NCBI RefSeq assembly: GCF_937616625.2
Contig: NC_065572.1
Location: forward strand, 54,237,653-54,301,652
Direction: 5' to 3'
Origin: Mercurialis annua
Lineage: Eukaryota; Streptophyta; Magnoliopsida; Malpighiales; Euphorbiaceae
DNA: 64,000 bases
The notes beneath the pieces are model-generated. The model had not been told where the DNA came from. It was given only the letters and a program-made list of their open reading frames with translations, and did no database searches. Positions 57,946 through 64,000 of this stretch are shown here, piece by piece (the first letter of the stretch is position 1; every line of letters starts with the position of its first letter). A program made the translations under genes and the position numbers.

Positions 57946-59429
57946 ATGGATCCCCCGGGAGATAATACCCCACCAATTACCAACAGAGGTGACGGGGAAA
58001 CAGAGCTGCCGGCCCTAAATCTGTTCCCCCCAGGCAGTGAAGAAGGAGAAATTAGCGACCCTCAGGCAATAAGATAGACGGTCCCTCCGATTACAAGAAC
58101 ACCTAACGAAGAGCCAGTCAGCAATCAGGCATGTTCAAAGCTTTCCTAGAGATCACCAGTTTACTCAAGGACATCAAACAGACAGTATCGCTACAATCGC
58201 AAGGGCCTGAATCGGGGAAATTATCAGCACAGAAGTCGACATCGCCCATAGATAAAGGAAAGGAACCAATGCGGCAAGAAGAAGCGCCAGAAAATTCCAC
58301 AAAGAAACAGAATGCCCCCATAACAATCCCGGATGATGAACGCTGGATGGACGAACAACACACCCCCAAGGATAGAGAAGAACATCTAGAGGAAAAAGTC
58401 CGTCAAGTCATGAGAAGGCTCAGAATAAGATGTGAAGACGTAGGCATTTCTCTTCGAAGTGACTCACCCCTGGCGGATTTCATCATCTCTCACGAGTTCC
58501 CTGCAAAGTTAAAATATCCTTCGAATCTGGAATCCTATGACGGGACTGGCTGCCCCAAAAGCCATGTGCATAAATTCCAAACAGTAATCAATGTTCAGAC
58601 AAACCTGGATCATGTATTGTGCAAGCTTTTTCCTACTACCCTAAAAGGTCTGGCGCAGGAATGGTATCAAAGCATAAAGCCAGGATCGGTGCTAACATTC
58701 AAACAATTCTCAGGACTATTTCAGGCTAGATTTGTAGCATACATCCCTCAGAAGAAGTTGTCCACAAATCTGCTGGCTATCATGCAAAGGGACGGAGAGA
58801 CGCTCAGGAAATATGTAGAGAGGTTCAACAAGGAGGCGATGCAAATAGAAGACCTGAGCCAAGAGATCGCCTATACATCGTTACTCAACGGGACAACCAA
58901 TTCCGACCTGCGGAAAGAGTTGCTGGCCAAATCGCCAAGATCATTTACTACACTGATGACCATCGCACATACACAACTCATAGTGGATGACGGCCAGAGG
59001 GAGATAGAGAACCGAAATGGACGAGTAGAAGAACGATCATTTTCAGAAAGATGGAACGGAGACAGATCGCCCATAGGGAAAAGGTTCGGAGAGAAAGGCA
59101 ACGACCGTTTCAGAAATAAGAGAAAAACGGACGAAGATAGGCGATACACCCCCCTAAACACAACCAGAACCAACGTATTATTTTGGGTGAAAGACAACCG
59201 GGAGAAAGTCAGATGGCCAAGAAAAATGAATGTTGCCTCAGCCAGCAAAAGAGACAACAGCAAATACTGCGAATTCCACAGAGACAATGGCCACACCACA
59301 GACGAATGTTGGCACATGAAGGAAGAGATAGAAAAGCTGATAGAAAGGGGGTCCCTTTCCCAGTTCGTGAAAAGGGATACCGAAGCCAAAGAGGCCGAAG
59401 TAGAAAGAAAGAAGGAACGAAAAGAATAA
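57946..59429 (+). pseudogene. Tat-lineage gag
   Basis: The first ATG at 57946 (MDPPGDNTPPITN) is the likely start. That frame meets TAG at 58075-58077 and shifts near 58129, after which 58131-59429 is open. The long frame has a coiled, acidic N-part, a retrotransposon gag domain (LESYDGTGCPKSHVHKF, LAQEWYQSIKPGSVLTF, FQARFVAYIPQKKL, YVERFNKEA) and a terminal zinc-binding-like KYCEFHRDNGHTTDEC. It ends RGSLSQFVKR plus a Lys/Glu-rich tail. Gag packages element RNA into particles. Apart from the N-terminal damage it is well kept. Confidence 0.88.
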
Positions 59430-59462
59430 ACTACTAGAAGGCCTAGGCCGGAGCCGACAGGC

Positions 59463-60243
59463 GTGGTTAACGTAATAATGGGTGGATCAACTGGAGGAGA
59501 CAAAAATACTACCAAAAAGAAAGCAGCTAGAACGGTCTACTCTGTCAGCCCAGGTGCACCAGACGTAAAAACGTTCGGAGGCGTATCTTTTTCAGAAGGT
59601 GATAGCTATGGCTTATCAATCCCCCATGAGGACGCCCTAGTAGTTAAGGGGCAGCTCAACAAATTCGAGGTATCCTGAATGCTTGTAGACACGGGAAGTT
59701 CGGTAAACATGATCACGACGGAGGCGTTTGATAGAATCGGACTAAAAAAGGAGAATTTGACACGCGTATCCACTCCACTGGTAGGACTCGGCGGCAAATC
59801 TGTACACGTGGAAGGATCATTGGAAATAAATATCCAACTAGGGGATGGAGAGGTCTATAAAGAAGTCCGAGCGGAATTCATGATAGTCAATATGGACTTC
59901 GCCTATAACGCGATTCTCGGAAGGCCGCTTTTACATGACACATGTGCATCCATTTGCATGAGATATTTACTAATGAAAATCCCGACCAGAGAAGGCGATG
60001 CGGAAGTCAGAGGATGCCAAAAATCAGCCAGAGAGGCATACTTCACGGCTCTCAGAAAAGTTCAAGTAACTTTGCCAGTATTAACAGTGGAACCTCCAGA
60101 AAAGACAGAGAGGGCGGAACATTATCGAACCTCGAAGATAAAACTGTCCCCAGGAAAAGAGATAGTGGTAGGAGACGAGCTGGAGGAAGGAATCAAACGA
60201 TCTCTGACAGAAAATCTCAGAGCACTTGGAGATTCCTTTTGCC
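59463..60243 (+). pseudogene. Tat-lineage protease
   Basis: The frame begins in VNVIMGGSTGGDKN and is broken by TGA at 59676-59678, just before the aspartic protease core LVDTGSSVNMI. VGLGGKSVHVEGSLEI and FAYNAILGRPLL follow, as in other retroelement proteases. The stop stands where the family has Arg (CGA to TGA). A frameshift in or near the T run at about 60237-60240 separates it from RT. Confidence 0.87.
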
Positions 60244-62628
60244 TAGACAACAAACGAACTGATTGGGGTAAACCCAGATGTCATATGCCATCGATTAAAC
60301 ATTGCTGCCGACTCAAAGCCCGTGGTACAAAAGAAGAGAAGACACTCACCCGAAAAATAACTAGCCATCGCAGAAGAAATCGCTAAGTTAAAAGAAGCAA
60401 ATGTGATCAAAGACGCATATTATCCCAAATGGGTGGCAAACGTAGTAATGGTGAAAAAGTCAAATGGCACTTACCGAATGTGTGTAGACTTCACAGATCT
60501 GAACAAGACATGTCCCAAGGATAGCTTCCCGCTGCCAAGCATCGATCAATTGGTGGACTCCACAGAAGGCCACGTCCTATATGCGTTCCTAGACGCCAAA
60601 ACAGGATATCATCAAATACCCATAGCATCAGAAGATTAGGAAAAAACGGCTTTCGTAACGGACCAGGGGTTATTTTGTTATAAGATGATGCCATTCGGCT
60701 TAAAAAATGCAGGAGCCACATATCAGCGGCTGGTGAACTCCATATTCAGAGATCAGATCGGAAAGCACATGGAAGTTTACGTGGATGACATGATTATTAA
60801 CAGCGTCAGGACTGAAGATCACCCAGTAGATGTGAAGGTAGTCCTAGAGACACTGAAAAGGTACCAATTAAAGCTAAATCTGGAGAAGTGTGTATTCGGA
60901 GTACCAGCGGGCAAGTTTTTGGGATACATGGTCTCTCATCGTGGGATCGAAGCAAACCCAGACAAAATCGAAGCAGTCCTAAAAATGACACTGCCCCGGA
61001 GCATACACGAAGTCCAGAAACTCAACGGGGGGATCACCGCCCTCGGTCGATTCATGTCCTGCTCGGCGAAGCGATGCCTACCTTTCTTCAAGACGCTGAA
61101 ACAGATCAAGAACTTCACATGGACGACAGAATGCCAGGAGGCGTTTGAGGAATTGAAAAGCTTCCTCTCGTCACCCCCACTCTTGGCGAGACCAGATCCG
61201 GGCGACGTATTATATTTATACATCTCTTGTTCTAACAAAACAATAGCAGGAGTACTAGTATCGGAGAAAGAAGGAGAACAATACCCGATCTACTACATTA
61301 GCAAGGTGCTCAGGGATGTAGAGCTAAGATACCCAAAGTTGGAGAAACTGGCGTTGTGTGTAAACACCGCCATAATTAAACTCCAGCATTACTTTGAAGG
61401 ACACCAGGTTATTGTACGGACCGACTAGCCATTACGAAAAATCCTCCAGAAAGCGGAAACAAGTGGACGTATAGCAGAATGGGCTGTCAAGATAGGAAGC
61501 TTGGGCGTTATCTATGAAGCCCGGAAAGCCTTGAAGGCTCAGGCACTAGCCGACTTCTTCGCAGAATTAACGTTTACGAAACCGATGGAAAACAAGGCGA
61601 TTACCTAGGAAATACACGTCGACGGAGCAGTTTGTGGAGAAGGAGCAAAAATCGGTGTCGTACTCAAAGGACCAGGGAGAGTCCAAATGGAATACTCGGC
61701 AAGACTCGAATTTCCAGCTTCCAACAATGTTGCGGAATATGAGGCACTAATAACAGGATTACAGTTGTGTGAAGAACTCAATATCTCCGAAGCTCAGATC
61801 TACAACGACTCACAACTGGTCGTAAACTAAGTCTCAGGGAATTTCGAGGTAAAGGAAACTACACTGAAGAAATACGCCAAGCAAGCCAAAACCTTCTTCG
61901 TCAACAACGGGCGATCTTGGTCATTACAGCAAATACCTAGAACAATGAATGGAAGGGCAGATGAATTGGCAAAATGGGCCGCAACAAGGAATTACGATTC
62001 AATGAAGAACATCCCTCATGAAAGCAAACGACAACCCAGCTTCCAAGAGGAAATTGAAGAAGGCGAAGTACTAATGGTGGAAGGAGAAGAAACCTGGATG
62101 ACTCCCCTCACGTCATATTTAGCTGATGGAATACTCCCTGAGGACAGAAAGGAAGCCAAAAAGTTAGTGATATTATCATCCAAGTTCGGAATATACAATG
62201 GCCAGCTATACAAACGGTCATTCACCCATCCCTGGCTGAGGTGTGTCAACAAAGAAGAAGGAGAGTATATCATGAAGGAACTACACGAGTGGACCTGTGG
62301 AGCACATGACGGAGCGTCAACTCTGGTCAGGAAAGCCCTATTACAAGGCTACTATTGGCCTATGATGAAAGAGCAAGCAACAACACTGGTAAGAGGATGC
62401 TGGCCTTGCCAACACCATGCTTTGGTGCCTAGAAAACAAACTTCAGAAATGAAACCAATCAGCAGTGCATGGCCCTTCGCCCAGCGGGGGATGGATATCC
62501 TGGGACCTCTCCCTCCGGCCACAGGAAAGAGAAAGTTCCTGGTAGTGGCGATCGACCACTTCACTAAGTGGATAGAAGCAGAACCCCTGGAAAAAATCAC
62601 CCAACAAAGAATAACTAACTTTTTTTAG
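60244..62628 (+). pseudogene. Tat-lineage RT, RNase H, second (archaeal-type) RNase H and integrase N-part
   Basis: In one frame: RT (WVANVVMVKKSNGTYRMCVD, LDAKTGYHQIP, MMPFGLKNAGATYQR, catalytic VYVDDMI). Next is a degenerate RNase H (LYLYISCSNKTIAGVL) lacking the usual Asp. Then comes a second RNase H with HVDGA, NVAEYEAL and YNDSQLV, the extra domain typical of Tat-type elements. Last are the integrase zinc part (H-E-W-T-C-GAH, CWPCQHHA) and the first catalytic Asp (GMDILGPLP). Stops: 60244, 60358, 60637, 61426, 61606 and 61828; most stand where the family has Gln or Trp. A 7-T run at 62620-62626 shifts the frame. Confidence 0.9.
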
Positions 62629-63325
62629 ATCTATCTTGTGCAGGTTTGGAATACCGAAGGTGCTGATCACAGACAATGGAAAGCAGTTCGACTCAGCGAA
62701 ATTCAGGAAGTTCTGTGCAGAATATCAGATCGATCTAAGGTTCACCTCGGTTTACCATCCACAATCAAATGGGCAAACCGAAGTGGCCAACAAAATTCTA
62801 TTGGCCGGACTAAAAAGAAGACGAGACGAATACCAAGAAAGATGGGTAGAAGAACTCTACAGCGTCCTATGGAACTACCGTACCACCCCTAGAGAATCAA
62901 CGGGCGAAACTCCATTTTCCCTAGTCTATGGAACGGAGGCTGTAATTCCTATAGAGATAGGCGCACTTACACCAAGGACAGAAGACAGCCAGCTAAACCT
63001 AGAAGAAAATGAAGCAGAACTCAAGAACAATCTGGATCTCTTGGTCGAAAAGATCAACAAATCAGATATCAGGATGGAAGCTTACAGACAAAAAATGGCC
63101 AAACATTTCAACAGCCATGTGAAGAAAAGAAAGTTCAAACTAGGCGATCTCGTCAGGAGGAAGACCGAAGACAAAAAAGGAGAGGCAGGGAGCGGAAAGC
63201 TGCAACCAAACTGGGAAGGACCTTACACCATTAGCAAAGTCATTAAGGAAGGAGCGTTCAAACTCACCAACTCTATGGGAAGAATCATACTAAGGGCATG
63301 GAACGCCAACCTAAGGAAAATTTAG
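62629..63325 (+). pseudogene. Tat-lineage integrase core and C-terminus
   Basis: After the T-run frameshift the chain continues CRFGIPKVLITDNGKQF (second Asp), then VYHPQSNGQTEVANK (Glu). Next are the typical ELYSVLWNYRTTPRESTGET, FSLVYGTEAVIPIEIG, and the C-terminal LGDLVRRKTEDKKGEAGSGK and LQPNWEGPYTISKV module. It ends at TAG 63323-63325. All three catalytic residues survive when both frames are read. No chromodomain is present, consistent with the Tat lineage. Confidence 0.9.
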
Positions 63326-63401
63326 CAGAAATAGTTTGCCACTCAGCATGATTAGCTATTATTTCCTCAATTTCATTTTCTTTAAGAATTACTATGTATG
63401 C

Positions 63402-63500
63402 ATTTGAATTCCTCCAAGTGATATTTCATCACAATATTGTATTTGAATTCCCCCAAGTGATATTTCATCACAGTGTTGTATTCAAGATTTCTCCAAGTAT
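63402..63500 (+). repeat. 39-bp tandem repeat, two copies and a partial third
   Basis: ATTTGAATTCCTCCAAGTGA starts at 63402 and 63441 with a degenerate third at 63480. It lies behind integrase in the 3' non-coding region of the Tat element. Confidence 0.9.
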
Positions 63501-63788
63501 TTTAATTTACCCTTGCTCGGACAAGGAAGATTCACATATACTATCTCTTCGTTATAATTATTATTTATTCAAAATATTTCCAAAAAGGAGAACTGACGAG
63601 TTCAACCCCACAAAGGAAACAACAAAATAAAGAATGCGAAGAAAGCATTATGAAGAAAAATATAATATATTAAAAAGAGGGTAAAATACGCCCTCCGGAA
63701 AATTACAAGGAAAAATAAAAGTTCCTGTACAAAAAAAATATACATGTACATAGTACATAACAAAAAAAGAGAGAGGAAAGGGAGGGGC

Positions 63789-64000
63789 TTAAAGCTTGAT
63801 CTCCTGCTCGATCTTCTCCGAGATAGCCTCCTTATCCCCTTCAGAAGCAGCTGGGTCAGATAATCCCTCCTGCGAACTCCGCCTGGCTGAAGAAGAAGCA
63901 TTAACAACAATGTTGCCAGAACGGGTGGGAGAAGGGACATCGGCAAGGCCAAGAGGATCGGTCCCAGGAAAGATAGACTCCAAATCAGAAGGCCGATCCA
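63789..64000 (-). CDS. Antisense ORF downstream of integrase, partial at window edge
   Basis: A minus-strand frame is open from the window edge to a TAA at 63789-63791. It reads DLESIFPGTDPLGLADVPSP, then TRSGNIVVNASSSARRSS, and ends EAISEKIEQEIKL: hydrophilic, Ser/Glu-rich, no known domain. Tat-lineage elements often carry extra ORFs, sometimes antisense, between integrase and the 3' LTR, which is this position. The start lies beyond the window. It could also be a chance frame. Confidence 0.4.
   Translation of the reverse strand, partial: DRPSDLESIFPGTDPLGLADVPSPTRSGNIVVNASSSARRSSQEGLSDPAASEGDKEAISEKIEQEIKL

Noticed and set aside
58871..59515. Minus-strand frame of 214 codons opposite gag
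   Set aside because: It is the shadow of a well-supported gag frame on the plus strand and has no domain.

Overview
The window reads as heterochromatic, repeat-rich nuclear DNA of a flowering plant, most likely a eudicot. I find no intact host gene. Nearly every coding trace belongs to a transposable element, and almost all are broken by stops, frameshifts or later insertions. The mix is typical of plants: Ty3/gypsy Tekay-type chromoviruses, Athila and Tat, Ty1/copia, L1-type LINE, hAT, Mutator-like MITEs and Helitrons. Species cannot be read from the sequence.

Layout. 1-4526: two Tekay-type LTRs in opposite orientation. 4527-13360: two Athila fragments head to head, a minus-strand pol fragment (4527-7258) and a plus-strand gag-protease copy that lost RT and the integrase core but keeps its 3' UTR and 3' LTR (7263-13360). 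13361-19226: a minus-strand LTR with a Tat/Ogre-like primer-binding neighbourhood and a minisatellite-rich leader, holding a solo copia LTR with a perfect 5-bp target-site duplication (TSD). 19227-23340: a decayed plus-strand copia element. 24656-28515: a MITE split by a 3.5-kb solo LTR that itself holds another MITE, each layer marked by its TSD. 29755-30476: a LINE 3' end. 31376-35738: a non-autonomous hAT and a larger hAT with a broken transposase gene. 35739-42563: a minus-strand copia element cut at its leader. 42564-52996: a minus-strand Tekay-type remnant whose two LTRs belong to different subfamilies; its 3' LTR holds another solo LTR. 52997-57394: a Helitron cluster carrying MITEs, a hAT MITE and a stretch that looks organellar. 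57395-64000: a Tat-lineage Ty3/gypsy element with 5' LTR, gag, protease, RT, two RNase H domains and integrase, plus an antisense ORF running off the window.

The elements do not cooperate; they form a layered insertion history, and TSDs allow several insertions to be ordered. The most interesting signal is in the non-coding parts of the LTRs. Several unrelated families carry dense clusters of short CpG-rich palindromes near the promoter. The clearest is six units of a TGTGCG-NN-CGCACA palindrome with centres 22 bp apart (one interval of 24). The arms are conserved while the centre and the spacers vary. I found no CRISPR, rRNA or tRNA gene.
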